Counted from the first letter of the stretch, positions 21,083 to 33,675 are shown. The stretch is DNA of 64,000 nt from Cricetomys ansorgei (GCA_026225945.1 JAMJFZ010001222.1:1837501-1901500), one strand, 5' to 3'. The notes: a model not told the origin generated them from the letters alone. Made by a program: numbers and translations.

Positions 21083-22814
21083 GTAAGAAAACTTTACTTT
21101 AAATTTTAAAAAGGCCACAAAACTACTCTTCTGAGAAATACTGGTTTTTAAAAAACAAAGATAATTGTCATACAATGTTGAAATAAAAAAAGAGTTACTA
21201 GAAAGATATGTAGATCCAGTGTCACATCTCTGTATGGCCTTCCCAACTCCAAGTCTGTGGGTATGGTGTACTGAAAGATAGCCAGGAGTCACTTGGGCCT
21301 CTTAGAGAGCCACGCTCCATGTAGTGACATGGGCCTCTGCACAGTTCAAGGTAAGAGAAGAGATCGAAAGAGTTGGTGCAGAGCTGGCCCAGTGAAGGCT
21401 GGAGCGTGGCCTGTTGCGTCATCGTCCTTCCCGCTGCCCACCCTCGTAGCACCTTTTCCTCCTGTCTTCCCTGCTGCTGCTCTGATGATGGCCTTTGTGC
21501 CTACAGAGGCAGTGCCATACAAAGCCTGGTGCCATACTCCAGAAACTGTTTTCTTGCTTCTGAAACAAGCTGGGCTGCATTGTATTCCCTGGGAACTTCT
21601 ACTTACCCAGTAGTTGTAGGATTCAGATATGGAGGAGAACTCTGCACTTGTGCTTTAGTAACTAAGAATGGCAGAACCTTTACTATTTTAACAGAAGAAT
21701 TGCGAATATAATATTTCACTCCAGGACAATGACTCGATCCATAGTTGAACAGAGCATTATGACTTTCTGAAGCACCAGAGACTTTCCAGGAAGCCTCACA
21801 TCACATCATGCACGTCATACAGCTCTCTGCTGGGGGTGGTCATTGTCAGGGAAGCTGGAGGTATTCCCACCCCTACGCGCACCTGTAGGACAGAGATTTT
21901 TTTTAACTCTGAATGTTGCTGTATTTATTATGCTTACGGGCAAGAAAGAAAGAAATACATTCTCATTTTACTTGCTTTTAAGACTGTGGCAAGTATAAAT
22001 TTTTGTATGATTGTGTTGTGACCCTTCTTGGAATTGCATAGAAGAAACTTGAAATAGAAGAATAATCACATTTTATAATTTGGAAGTCATAAATTTCTGT
22101 TTCTTAACAACTATAGCATCATAAGTGTTTAAGCCTTTTGTTGTGTTAAATTTAATCTTTAATAACAATTGCCTCCTAAGCAAATAATCAGCCAGGTGCT
22201 CATCTGGATCAGCTCTCCGAGTCAGACCCAGGCCTGAGAGAGGGAGAGGGATAAGTAATAGGTTAATGTTTGAAGAAATGTGTGTGGTTAATTTTGTCTA
22301 CCCTATTATTAGCATACTCCTATGTTACAGCATTCACTAAGTTTTAAAATGTAAGAAGGCTTTGAAGGTTGCATTTTTTTACAAGCTCAATGCTTGTTCT
22401 TAGCACCAAGTCTTTATTGTGCTATAAGTATCACCTAAAAAGTTCCCAGTCTCTTGGAGCTCTAGTTTTGACCGGTAAGCTTTTGCTCAGCTTCTAGCCC
22501 ACATCCATCTTCTGTGCTTTGACCTTCTTACATGCACACATTCTTGTGCTCAAAGTTATCCCAGCTTAAATTGTTTTCTGTCATTGTACACATGCTTTTC
22601 TCTCATGAATTGGTGCAGTAAGCTCCTCTCGTGCAAGGCTACTTTATGCATTGTCCAGCTGCCTGTCTAGCAGAAGGAGCATGTGATCAGTGAGCAACTG
22701 TCCGAATTGAACATTTGTCATAATGTAATCTTTGAGCCACCAATTCAGGCATCTATTTTAGGGTATATTTATATTAATTTTCACCTAAAATATCAGATTT
22801 TCTTTTCATTATAG

Positions 22815-23036
22815 GTCCGTAAACTACAGCAAAAAGTTCAGAACTCAAAGATGAATGAATCTTCAGGTATCCGTGAAGAAGATGGCAGCCCTAAACGATG
22901 GAAGAAAATGAAAAATAACCCTAGGAAATGTGTGAATGAAACTAACCCTTTTCAGAAAAACAGCAGCTTTCATCCCATACAAGTTCACAATCTTCAGGTC
23001 AAACTGAGGAGAGATGACATCAAGTGGGAGCAATGA
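22815..23036 (+). CDS. Cep57l1: Cep57l1 terminal coding exon with stop
   Basis: The acceptor is CATTATAG. Seventy-three codons precede the TGA at 23034-23036. The peptide starts VRKLQQKVQNSKMNESSGIR and ends VHNLQVKLRRDDIKWEQ, the conserved C-terminus of CEP57L1. The middle (KRWKKMKNNPRKC) is strongly basic. It closes the model at about 305 residues within the window, with no frameshift or internal stop in any of the seven exons. Confidence 0.96.
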   Translation, partial: VRKLQQKVQNSKMNESSGIREEDGSPKRWKKMKNNPRKCVNETNPFQKNSSFHPIQVHNLQVKLRRDDIKWEQ

Positions 23037-23175
23037 CACAGCAGCAAAACTGCCAGCTTAAATGAACTTTGCTAGTGAGATCTTACCTTGTCTAAGTGGT
23101 TTTTATTTCATATACTTTGGGGAACTTTGGTTATGCCCTGGCTTCTATAAAGTGTGAAGTTGTATATTCTCAGAA

Positions 23176-23202
23176 TAACCCTAACCCTGACCCTAACCCT
23201 AC
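23176..23202. repeat. Interstitial telomere-like repeat, about four units
   Basis: TAACCC TAACCC TGACCC TAACCC TAC: four tandem telomere hexamers in the C-strand sense, one with a single change, inside the 3' UTR. In the mRNA they read as CCCUAA, complementary to UUAGGG telomeric RNA. Confidence 0.95.
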
Positions 23203-23893
23203 ACCAAGAACTTCAGGATACTGAATGATTGCTTTTCATTGTTATTAACCAAAGGCCCCTAACCTCATCAAGTTTTGGAAGCATTCATTTTGCAGGTCCC
23301 TTGAGGTGGATCTAAGAGCTGTACTGAATGGACACTCAAAACATCCAGTTAAATCTGAACCAGGAGTGCCATTGCACAGCTTCACTTAGGTAGGCTGTAA
23401 CCTGCAGGACCTCAAAAGCTCCTTTAACTCCCCTGGAATTGCCACCTCACTTTGTTTTAGATCTCAGCGGTACCTTGTGTGTGTTTTGTTTGGAAGGGAA
23501 AACACGATAACTCTGCAGTTTTGTGAAGATGCCTTTCACCAAGCTTTGATGTGACAACTATGCAAGGTGATGCATAATTGATCAGGTTTTTGAAGACAGC
23601 AATTTAGCTTTCTTCCTCTGCTTGTTTCACAAACCTGTTTTCCTTTTAAACAGCAGTAATGGATTTTATCTTACTCTCTAATAACTTTTCCTGCTTTCTT
23701 GTTTGCCTTATATGTGGTATGTCTGTAACAATGTGAATGTCTAGGACCCAAGAAGGTAATGGGATTTTATAACAAGAAGTTAGGCATTTAATTAACCTTA
23801 TCCCATACGAGAATTAGGTAAATGTGGTATCTCTTTTTATACTTTAAAATCAGTGATGTCACAATGGATTTCTTTTTTGTATACGTGTTTTAT

Positions 23894-23899
23894 AATAAA
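23894..23899 (+). terminator. Cep57l1: Polyadenylation signal AATAAA of Cep57l1
   Basis: Canonical AATAAA, preceded by T-rich sequence and followed within 40 bases by T-rich text (ACACTTTTTGCCTTTC), about 860 bases after the stop codon. Confidence 0.8.
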
Positions 23900-24220
23900 T
23901 ACACTTTTTGCCTTTCTAGAAGCCTTTGGAAATTAGTACATCTCTTTGGAACACTTTTTTTGTTTTTTAATCTCTGAGACAACTAGAAAACATGTCATCA
24001 ACCGAAATAGAAATTAGACAAAAAGCTGTCATAAAGGGAAGAGCTCTGAATTAGAGGTGTAAGAAATGGGCCAGTTCCAAAGTGTCAGCTGGAGTGTGTT
24101 TACTCGGATTCACGGTGTGTGGGGCGTACGCAGGCTGAGGGTAAAAACTGCAGATCAGCAGCCCAAAGAGCTGCTTTAAAAACACACAAAACGAAACAAA
24201 ACAAAAACAATGTTCTCCTT

Positions 24221-24455
24221 TTTTTGAGATAGGCCAGGCTGGCCCTGAACTCTGTATGTAGGCATTGGTCTTCAACTGGCCCTCCTGTCTACACTCCCGT
24301 GCTACCGTCAGGGGCCTGCGCAGCTTGGCCATAGACCGCAGTTCATTTACTTTACATGAACATTTGACAAGGTCTCGGAAGGTAGCCCTGGCTGCCTGAA
24401 ACTCGCAGAGGTCCGCCTGCCTCTGGGGTTAAGGGTGTGTGTCACCAAGCCCTGC
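24221..24455 (-). mobile_element. Two antisense B1-like pieces
   Basis: The first (24221-24305) is TTTTTTTGAGATAGGCCAGGCTGGCCCTGAACTC.. and the second (24373-24455) is GTAGCCCTGGCTGCCTGAAACTCGCAGAGGTCCGCCTGCCTCTGG. Both follow antisense B1 with internal losses. Confidence 0.65.
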
Positions 24456-25784
24456 CTTCAGAAAGCAATTTTTAAGCACAATCTACTTCCTAGGAAGTAT
24501 CAAACGGTGTGTGTGTGACAGAAATAGAGTATCTGGGAACCTTCTAGGGAAGAGGAAAGCTGACTTGTTTTCATGGTGAGAAGTGCCAGGTTAGAAGACC
24601 TGCCCCTGAACAAATTACCATACAAAAACTTTAGTCATTTTATAAACACTTGAACATGTCAAAGAAGAATTTAGAAATGTCCCATAAAAGTACAGTGTGA
24701 TAGAAAAACACTCAGGACTTCAGAGCAAAAGGACTTGGTTCAAATTCAGGCTTCACTGTTGAAGCCTACACAAGCCAAGAAGTCTGGAGCACCTCAGTTC
24801 TCCCTCGAAGTGCAGCACCCAGCAGAGGACCGGCATTTAGGGGAAGCTCTAAATGCTTTTGAAGCTGAGCAGGGGCAGAAAAAAGTGGAACGAGTTTACA
24901 CGAGTTGAGGTCTAACCTCAAAGCTGCAGCTGTGTTTCTAGCCGCGGGTGGCAGTTCTCGTTTGGTAGCCTTTCTCAACTCTGCTGAAGTGACTGGCTTG
25001 TTTCCTACCTAGGTTCCTGAAGGGAGAAGGCAGTGTACTGTCGATCACCAGGGTGCAGAAGTAGCGTAATCACACCTCAGGTTACCCTGGAGTTTGTTTT
25101 GGTTGTTGACATGACATTTAATTACTAAGAAATGGTGAAGAATGGTTTTGTCGCTCCACCATAGCTACTGGAGGAAACAAATCTTCCTGCCCAGTCTACC
25201 TGCCTGCCAAGGCCCCTGACTCTGGGTGGGTGGAGCCAAAGCTTTCTTCCCTGGCTGGGACATTCTCTGGGCAAGTATTGGAGTTGCCGGGGCAACTTCC
25301 TTTCTGAAACATGGAATGATTTCATTAATTTTTTCACTTCACTGAAAAAGAATTGTTTGGGTTCTATTTAATTAGAAATTGAAAAAATATATAGAATTGG
25401 AACTTTCTAGCCAAGGCAGGTTTCAGGAAACGGTGAAGACAGAAAATTCCAGTGTGGAGCAGCAGGTACTGTGGGTCTTTTGATAATGGGGGGGAGGGGT
25501 TCTGGGATTAACTGTAGTGGGGTGAGTCACTGGCAACGTGGCAGTTTCTACTTTGTTAGAGCCGAAGGGAAGTCAGCACTGTGTGAGCAAGGTTGAATGA
25601 GCGACTGGCTGGGTGGGGGTATTGAAAGGTCACTGAGGGGCTCCAGGGTGGGCATGGAACACGGCATCACGCATGATGTGCAAGGGCTCTGCACTGGGTC
25701 GCAGCCTTAGTTTTGAGAATTATTTTAAAGACTTCATTGTAGCCTTTTTTACCTTGAAAGTATAGTTTTTAACTATAACAGGTT

Positions 25785-26160
25785 TTTTTTTTATTTTGAG
25801 TCAGTGTCTTGATGTACAATCCAAGCTGACCTCAAGGCTCATGATCCTCCAGCCTCAGCTTCCTGAGTCCCTTGATTAAAAGCGTATGACACTATGGCCA
25901 ATTTATAAAGTAGTAGTTTTAAGCCAAAACAACCTATCCAAAAATTAAATACAAATTTGATTTTTTTAAAGATGATTTTTAATTACGTATACGTGGGAAT
26001 CATGTGTGGATACGCACACACGTGTCCAAGGGCCCATGGCAGCCAGTGTCAGATCTCCAGGAGCTGGCAGTGCATGCAACTGGGTCACCTGATGTGCGTG
26101 CTGGTGACTGCATCCAGGTCCTCTGAAAGAGCGATGCTGAAGCAACTCTCCAGCCCCCTG
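25785..26160 (-). mobile_element. Antisense B1-like SINE followed by antisense B3-type SINE
   Basis: B1 part about 25,785-25,900 (TTTTGAGTCAGTGTCTTGATGTAC..AGCTGACCTCAAGGCTCATGATCCTCC). B3 part about 25,965-26,160 (CACGTGTCCAAGGGCCCATGGC..AGATCTCCAGGAGCTGG..AGGTCCTCTGAAAGAGCGATGC..AACTCTCCAGCCCC). Confidence 0.65.
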
Positions 26161-28104
26161 TATATTTGATTTCAAATGTTGTGAGCAGTCTGTCAGGGCG
26201 GGCTCTTCAGTTGTGTATCACAGCCCAAGGTCCATGAGCTAGCAGATTCATGGGCTGCACTGTTGATGTGGCTTCCTGATACTCTAGTCGTGTGATCGTG
26301 TGTGCAGTGTAGGGTATGCCTGCCAATCTCCAGACATGCCAAGCTCTTCTCAGGTACCTTCACATCTTCATTTAAAATGAGCTGAGAATGAATAAGCAAC
26401 GATCTCACCTAGAAGTGATTTACCCATGGTAATCAGTTAGACCTGACCAGTGCCCCAGACTGTTGTATCATGGCTGCTTGTTTCCAGGGAGCGTTCCCCT
26501 TCCGGTGTTCTACTGTGCTTTATTATGTGAGGAGAATTAGACTTGAAGCATCATTTGCGACACCTCTGATCCCCAGTCTCTGGGCCTACTGCCCTTTCAA
26601 CCTGTGAGCTAGACTGTTGAATTGGTCATTGGCAAGTCTTATAGTGTCACAAAGCTGCCTTCATGCATAAAATGATAGAGCAATTTTTTTCTTTACTATT
26701 TTCTGCTAAAATTGTTAAATGGGCATTTGCAAACTTCTCTGCGTGTAGATAATAATTAGTAGTGTTACAGTGCTAACTGATTATTTTAATTGCCTATGAC
26801 ATTTGATGTTTTGTAGCAAGACACTCTGAAGGCGTTTTGTGATCTTGGTTTCTCTAAAAACACAGAATGGTTTTGGAATATGTTTTTGTGCCCATCCCAA
26901 GGGTAGTGGATGAGAGTGAGTTTGATTTAGACTATTTGTTACTGATGGCTATGATTTGTTTACGTGCAGCTATGAAAAACATAATTTGGCCATGTGCAGC
27001 TTGTCCTTGTAATTGTGTACAGCTTAGACTTCAGGGACCTTTGCTCAGAGTATATGTTGGTTGAGGCCCTGAGAGCCGGGGAGGGAATTGGGTTCAGGGA
27101 TATTGCGTTGAGATGTTAGTCCAGCCCACTATCTGCTCCTGCTCTCCGAGACTCAGGCTGCCAACAAAGGCAGTGAACATTTCTTTCTCTCTTCCTGACT
27201 TTCTTTTTCCTCTTCTGAGCTAGAGGGTAAAAAAGCGTGGTAACAACCTGCTGCAGTGTTTGTTGTACCAAACAGGAATTCAGTGACTCTGTGCAAATAG
27301 CACACCCAATAAGCCTATGAAGGAAAGTTAAATCTGTCTAACTCTGTGGAAAGAAACTTTAGAACTTTCTTTTTAAGGCTGGTCCCAAACGTTGAGTGGC
27401 CCTTCCTCCATATCTGTAGTGTCGGGATTATAGTGTGCACCACTACAGTGGATCAACGTACAATTCTTGACCATGCTCTGCCTAGACCTCTTTGGATTTT
27501 GCTTGTCTGACTTTTCTTCATTCTTCAGGTCTCGGTTTACCTTCTGAAAGCTGCCCTTCTCGGCTCATCCCACTGCTCCCAAATCCGCTCTAGCTCTCCC
27601 TCCTACCCACTTCCCTAACTTGGTACCCAGAACACTTTTGGGTTTTGTTGCATTACTTTGTTTTTTGAGACAAGGTCTCATGGACCCCAGGCTAGCCTTG
27701 AGCTCACTGAGTAGATTATTTTTGTCTTTCCCATAGGCTGAGAACGCTGAGGCAAGGTTCCTTCTGCTCACTCTGTAGCATCCAGCACAGTGCTTGGCCC
27801 ACAAGTGTCTGTTTAGTAATTGCATTTGTTACATAAGATTCCAGCAGGCCACTGCATTTTTCTGAGCTCCTGTACAGGGCCCAACACGCAAGGATAAACA
27901 AATCAAGACGAAGTATGTGGCCTTTCAGAAGCAAAAGGTAACAATAATAGTTCTCCCCAATAGGCCACTTTTAATAGGTGTAATAATGAGGTTTCCTGTG
28001 CTTTAATCTTTAAAAGAAAGTTATCTGAAATAACCTAATGTATTTTGTCTCCTTGTCTACATCTCACATGGGAGTAGGGTTTTTGTTTTTGTTTGGTTGT
28101 TTGG

Positions 28105-28303
28105 TTGTTTTTGTTTATTTAATTTTGTGTGTATGTATGTTTTGCCTGCATGTGTGTCTGTGCACTGTGTACAGTACCAGCAGGAGCCAGAAGAGGACAT
28201 TGGATCCTCTGGAACTGGAGTTAGACAGCTGGGTACTGAGGATTGAACTGGGGTCCTCTGGAAAAGCAGCCAGTGCTCTTAATCACAGCCATCTCCCCAG
28301 TCC
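28105..28303 (-). mobile_element. B2/B3-type SINE, antisense
   Basis: GTATGTATGTTTTGCCTGCATGTGTGTCTGTGCAC, CAGGAGCCAGAAGAGGACATTGGATCC, GGATTGAACTGGGGTCCTCTGGAA and CTCTTAATCACAGCCATCTCCCC occur in order, giving a nearly full-length antisense B3/B2 element. Confidence 0.85.
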
Positions 28304-28912
28304 CTAGGGTTTTGTCTGTTTGTTTTTATGGTTCTGGGACCTGAACTCGGGGCCTCATCCATACCAAGTAAGCACTGTACTATAGAAATGCATTCTCACC
28401 ACATCAAGGAAATTAGCTTTGAAATAACACATCACCTTCTGTCCTTTATACTTCCTTCAACCCTTTTCTCACTACAAAGCTAACTTCACTGTGCCTCTCG
28501 TTGGAGCTCCTATTTTATGTAGTGTTGCTTGATTCAAGAATCACAAAGCCAGTCAAGATCTTGAAACTAGTCAGGTTACAGTTCATGAACATATACTAAC
28601 CTTATTAGAGTCTTTTCTAAGCACTGGGCTGGGTACTGTGGTTTCAGGCACCAGCTCAGCTGTTCTGCTGTTTCATCTTCCAAGAATTTGAGACTTACTT
28701 TATATAACCACTAGGAAAGATGAGCCCAACATTTACGCAGCTGGAATGGCTTTCATAGCCAACAGGCCTTCAGAAGATGCTTGCCTTAATATCATGGTGG
28801 CACTCTGAAGAAGAGTATTGAGAACCAAGGGTTCCTGACATATATATGACTTGTTCATTTAATAAATATTATTCTCTAGTAACTACCTGTCTGTGTCAAG
28901 GTATCAGAGGCT

Positions 28913-29329
28913 GTGGGAGGGTCAAGGACTGCAATTCTGACAGGTGAGATGAGAGACAATGCAAAGATAAGAAAGAGGAATCAGCAGGTGGCGTTGAAGG
29001 AAGTCCCCGCCTACTCAGTGTTCGATCTCCCGGTGATGGGTGCTTTGGGCTTTGCCTGTTTGTATTCCTTCACTCTCAACCTCGGTTTATATAGTTTTCA
29101 GCTGCTTTTTTCTTGGTACCTCTTACTGGGCTTGTTAATTGATGATGCCAGTTTAGTGTTTCAGTCGTGTCCAGAGCCAGTCTTTAGCAGAATCGTATTC
29201 AGAAGCATGACTAGAAAATCGAGGTATGAAACATTAGACAGAGTATGTGTTGGGAACAAAATTATGCAAATAGTTGACAACTTTTCTTGTGAATTTAAGC
29301 CACCATCAGTTTCTTCAGTTATGAAATAG
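28913..29329 (+). other. 138-codon open frame, unknown, followed by AATAAA
   Basis: The ATG frame encodes a protein with a hydrophobic central stretch (GALGFACLYSFTLNLGLYSF then QLLFSWYLLLGLLI) between charged ends. AATAAA follows within about 10 bases of the stop. It matches no family I know and shows no splice sites or upstream promoter sign. It may be chance or part of a retroelement. I do not claim a gene. Confidence 0.2.
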
Positions 29330-30349
29330 CAATAAAATTATCTTATGGGCGGGGGTTACCACAACAGCATTCAGACGGCCGACAACCACCGTGTTGACAT
29401 ACTGAAGACATACAGTGTTTTTTAAATTTTGTAAATAGTGGAGTTTAATTTTATTTTTAATTTTCTTATGGTGCTACAGAACAATCTTGGGCCTCGGATA
29501 CAGCCCAGACCCATATTCGTGGGCTACATACATGTAGCTCAGAATATTGGGAGAAGTAGAAGTTGGCCTTGGTAAGCATTCAGTAGGAATGCATTTAACA
29601 GCCATTGAGGGGAACATGGGCTGGCCAGTTCAGAGTAGAGACGCTTCCGGATTCCTTCTATGGCTGTGGCAGTCTATGGGTTAGCCCACGTGTTAATATG
29701 AATCTGTATTTTACAGATGGAAGCTCATTTTAACCAATACTCTTGCATTTCCTGGTTTACATAATGTGATTTTCAAACACTAGCTGACCTACATCAGAGT
29801 AAGACTGCTTTTTGGATGTAGGCAAATAAGAAATTCAACCTAAATCATTTAACTTCACCCCACTGTGGACTCTAAGATGGGTGTGGGATTAGGGAAGAAA
29901 TCTGTTCTGCAGGTGCTCTGGTCTGTTTTATAATTCACGTGCTGCACGTCTGCAGTCTGAAATGAGCAAAGATTTGTCTTTGACAAACCCTGTTTGTCCT
30001 GGGAGCAACAGTCAGCAGCATCACAAGAAGTAGAGCTGCAACAGCAGCTGTGCAGCAGGCCCGGCAAGCTGACACTGCTGAGCGCTCTGCCTGCTCAGAA
30101 CTTTTTGATGGGTGAGGAGAGGAGGTAAGTAGCTCACCTCAAAAATAGCTTTGTCAAGTACCTCCTGAGAAGGAACGTGTGTTTCTGTGGCTTTTAATGT
30201 TCTATTCTGCAGATTTCTTTGTGGTCACAACTTTGGTCTGAGCTGTGGTCAGACAGGAAGAACTGCTGTAAAGAAGTGAGCAAAAGAATGATGCCCATTA
30301 TAATTCTACCCACTCAGTCAGTCATGAAAGGGTGTTTAAGCAGAGCTAG

Positions 30350-30480
30350 GGATCTGGGCTAGCCATGTGACTCAGCAGGTAAAGGTGAGCCCTGAGCCTG
30401 ATGACCTGAGATCAACCCCTGGTCTGCATGTAGAATGAAAGAACCAAGCAAAGCACATTGTCCTTGACCTCCACACACAC
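30350..30480 (+). mobile_element. B3/B4-type SINE head, sense
   Basis: GACTCAGCAGGTAAAGGTGAGCCCTGAGCCTGATGACCTGAGATCAACCCC..TTGTCCTTGACCTCCACACAC is the tRNA-related head and body of this SINE class. Its CA-rich tail leads into the array at 30471. Confidence 0.8.
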
Positions 30481-31165
30481 ACTGTGGTGCATGTGCACAC
30501 ACACACCCCCACACGCTGGTGCATGTGCACACCCACACACACATACACACACTGTGGTGCATGTGCACACACACATACACACACACACACACTGTGATTC
30601 ATGTGCACACCCATACACACCGTGGTGCATGTGCATACCCCCCACACACACACCGTGGTGCGTGTGCACACACACACACACCCCCACACACTGTGGTGCG
30701 TGTGCGTACACACACACACATACACACACACACTATGGTGCATGTATACACACATACACACACACTGTGATTCATGTGCACACACACACCCACACACACA
30801 CTGTGATTCATGTGCACACACCCACACACAGACACACCGTGGTGCATGTGCACACCCCCCCCCACACACACACACTGTGATTCATGTGCACACAGCCACA
30901 CACACACCACTGTGGTGCATGTGCACACCCCCCCACACACACACATCACTGTAGTGCATGTACGCACACACACACAGACACACTGTGATTCATGTGCACA
31001 CACCCCCCCCCACACACATCACTGTAGTGCATGTGCACACACCCACACACAGACACACTGTGGTGCATGTGCACACACCCCACACACACACACACACTGT
31101 GATTCATGTGCACACAGCCACACACACACCACTGTGGTGCATGTACACACACACACACAAATGTT
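30471..31165. repeat. Compound CA minisatellite grown from a SINE tail
   Basis: About 13-15 units of ACTGTGGTGCATGTGCACAC or CACTGTGATTCATGTGCACA followed by a variable (CA)n run. The constant part resembles the SINE tail phrase GCCGTGGCACGTGCACAC, and a SINE head lies directly upstream. Long open frames on both strands are His/Thr- or Cys/Val-rich and are not coding. Confidence 0.92.
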
Positions 31166-32249
31166 AAAAATGTTTGAAGAGATCTTTGTATGTGAAGAGG
31201 GTTGTAAAGTAACCTAGACCTTCCAAGCTTAGCTCAAATAACACACTCCCGACCCGACTCTGCTTGATCTGACTACGTGAATGCAGGCTCTAGGGAACTT
31301 TGGAAGTGTTCTGCCTGTGTCTTATGAGTTTGCCTTAAAATTAAATGTACACTGAATTGTAGGGCACTTCTTGGAAAAACCTATTACTGAGCTAGTACAG
31401 AATGTGAGTCATTCCTAGCCTGAAATACAGGACTGATGTTTACAGGGCAATTGTCCAAAGTATCCTGGCTGGCTGGAAAGAATTTCACTTTTCATCACTG
31501 TTTGTGTTGTTTAAAGCATAAGCCATCTTGGTTCACAGGAAAGTCACTTAAAATTAAACCTTAAAATTCTCCTGAGAATCCTATAGAACAATTAGTAGTT
31601 TCATGACTTACTATTTCTAGCAAAAATATCTTTACTGACTTAAAATATTTTCAAATATGTGATATATACCGAAGACTATTAATGTTTTTAAATGTTGACG
31701 TGCCTGAGCACATGAAAAGCATTATTGCCTTCATTTTCCCCAGAAATGAACTAAGCTACAGAAACCCAGTAAAGCTGAGAAATCTAGTCTGGAGTGAGGT
31801 TCTTCCGGGAGAGGGTATCCGCTGGGGCTTGGGTCTTAAAACACTGGTCTCTTTAGGTGTGTAGCTTCTGTTTGGTGGACCCGATGTAACAGGACAGACT
31901 TTGTCTATTTTTGTCATACGACTTAAACGGCAGACACATTTGAGGGTTTCAGATGGGCCTTGTTCTCCTTTACAGAGTGAGCTTGTGGTCATTCTCCAGC
32001 ATGTGACCGAATACCCGGGAACGTCAGTTCAAGCGTAGGCTCACACATTCAAGGTTTCGGCCAGTGAGTGCTTGTCATGGTCACAGTGGCTCTAGGGGAC
32101 GCAGAACGTTATGGGATGGGCTGGAGGTGATGGAGCAAGCTGCTCAACTGTGACAAAGCCTGCCCCTGCTCTCCACTGATGAGGTCAGAGCCCTCGTGGT
32201 CCTGTCACCTCCCAAAGCCGGCCATGTCTGGGGCAGCCATGTAATGGAG

Positions 32250-32590
32250 ACTGTTTTCCGTTGCTATGACAAGAGTCCCTGAGGAGAAAAGGTTTATCTT
32301 GGCTCACAGTCCCAGAGGAATGGAATCCATGATGGTGGGGAAGGCCTGGTACCAGGAAGCATGCAGATCGTCTGAATTCACACTTGGGAAGCAGAGAAAG
32401 AGGCAGAAGGACGGGGTGGGCCATGCAGAGACTTCTAAGCCGCCCCCAAAGGTGTACTTCCTTCAGTAAGACCGAACCTTCTGAACTCCCAAACAGCGCG
32501 GCCAGCCTGCCTTTGTAATCAAATCACAACAGGGACCAAGCCTAGAACCCGCAAGTTTTAGGGGCCATTGCAGTTCTAAACCATAACAAG
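32250..32590 (+). repeat. Rodent dispersed repeat (TTGCTATGACAAGAG family)
   Basis: ACTGTTTTCCGTTGCTATGACAAGAGTCCCTGAGGAGAAAAGG, GGTTTATCTTGGCTCACAGTCC and ACTTCCTTCAGTAAGACC..TAATCAAATCACAACAGGGACCAAG. Same general family as 12810-13078. Non-coding. Confidence 0.6.
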
Positions 32591-33242
32591 CTCCCCAGCA
32601 GAAAGAAGGCTTTAATGTGACTTTAATGTCTAAGTAGGCTATTCTGACCTGGTTGTTCAGTCCTCGTCATGAACTCTGTAGATGGCGGCATGATAGAAGC
32701 CCCAGGGTCAAGGCTGGCACCCAGATTGGAACTATCGTGTGGTGAAGCTAAAGTACATATTTAGAAACTAAATAATTTAAGAAGAAAAGTTTGTGTGCAG
32801 AGATTTGTAAAGGAGTCCAAGGACAGATTTATCTAGTTAAAAGAAAATAAAATAAGAAAAGCAGGCAAAAAAATTACAGAATTACAAAGCCACCAAGTTT
32901 GTTAATTTCTTTACAGTAGAAAGCGATTCAAATAATCACCGTCTCAGAAAAAGTCATCGTGTACCTTCAGATATCAGCATTGCCTGGATTAGGTGTAATG
33001 TTTAGATCATGGGGGACTGAGGGCTTCACTCACCTGGGCAGTGAACAGGCTCTGTAACTCTGTAGCTATTGTATATCAGCATTTCATTTCAGGTGACCCC
33101 AAGATGGCCTTGGGGTTCAGTGCTTTACTATCAGGACTCCTGGGGTCCAGGAAGCTTTCGTGCTCATGGTCACAGCGTGTTAGAGGAAGAGGGCACAGAC
33201 TGAAAACAGCACCTAATAAGGCACATGAGGAGTTGGTGTTGC

Positions 33243-33361
33243 ATGCGTTTGTGAACCCAGCACGCTGGAGATGGTGCTGTGTGTGTGTGTGTGTGTGAAC
33301 CCAGCACGCTGGAGATGGTGGTGTGTGTGTGTGTGTGTGAACCCAGCACGCTGGAGATGGT

Positions 33362-33402
<41 letters not shown>

Positions 33403-33509
33403 CCAGCATGCTGGAGATGGTGCTGTGTGTGTGTGTGTGTGTGTGAACCCAGCACGCTGGAGATGGTGGTGTGTGTGTGTGTGTGTGTACCCAGCATGCT
33501 GGAGATGGT

Positions 33510-33550
<41 letters not shown>

Positions 33551-33566
33551 CCAGCATGCTGGAGAT

Positions 33567-33609
<43 letters not shown>

Positions 33610-33627
33610 CCAGCACGCTGGAGATGG

Positions 33628-33675
<48 letters not shown>

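Larger units (their letters stand above)
1..23920 (+). other. Cep57l1: Cep57l1 gene, 3' part (seven coding exons plus 3' UTR)
   Basis: CEP57L1 is the paralogue of CEP57 (translokin), a coiled-coil protein of the centrosome. Family members have an N-terminal centrosome-localisation coiled coil and a C-terminal microtubule-binding coiled coil, and are reported to help keep paired centrioles engaged. Seven exons join in phase to about 305 residues, including AQLQREKEQDQMK, KIKHLEEKLKEEEHQRKLFQDKA, LQTGLEISKI, NLSELLMAMQDELDQM and SSFHPI..HNLQ.KLRRDDI.WEQ-stop, which match the human protein as I remember it. The human protein is about 460 residues, so roughly the first third lies upstream of the window. 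I found no earlier exon in bases 1-8372. All introns are GT-AG. The next gene downstream is the CCDC162 locus, as in human 6q21. Confidence 0.93.
23037..23920 (+). other. Cep57l1: Cep57l1 3' UTR
   Basis: The stretch after the stop is unspliced and SINE-free up to an AATAAA at 23894. It contains a telomere-like run at 23176-23202 and T-rich stretches. The cleavage site is inferred to lie about 20 bases beyond the signal. No competing upstream AATAAA was seen. Confidence 0.8.

Noticed and set aside
26839..27070. 65-residue frame near an LTR-like segment
   Set aside because: The sequence style (GTGCCCATCCCAAGG..TTTGCTCAGAGTATATGTTGG) suggests an old LTR fragment. The frame is short and unsupported.
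30359..31217. Cys/Val- or His/Thr-rich frames on both strands
   Set aside because: Translations of (CA)n/(TG)n compound repeats.
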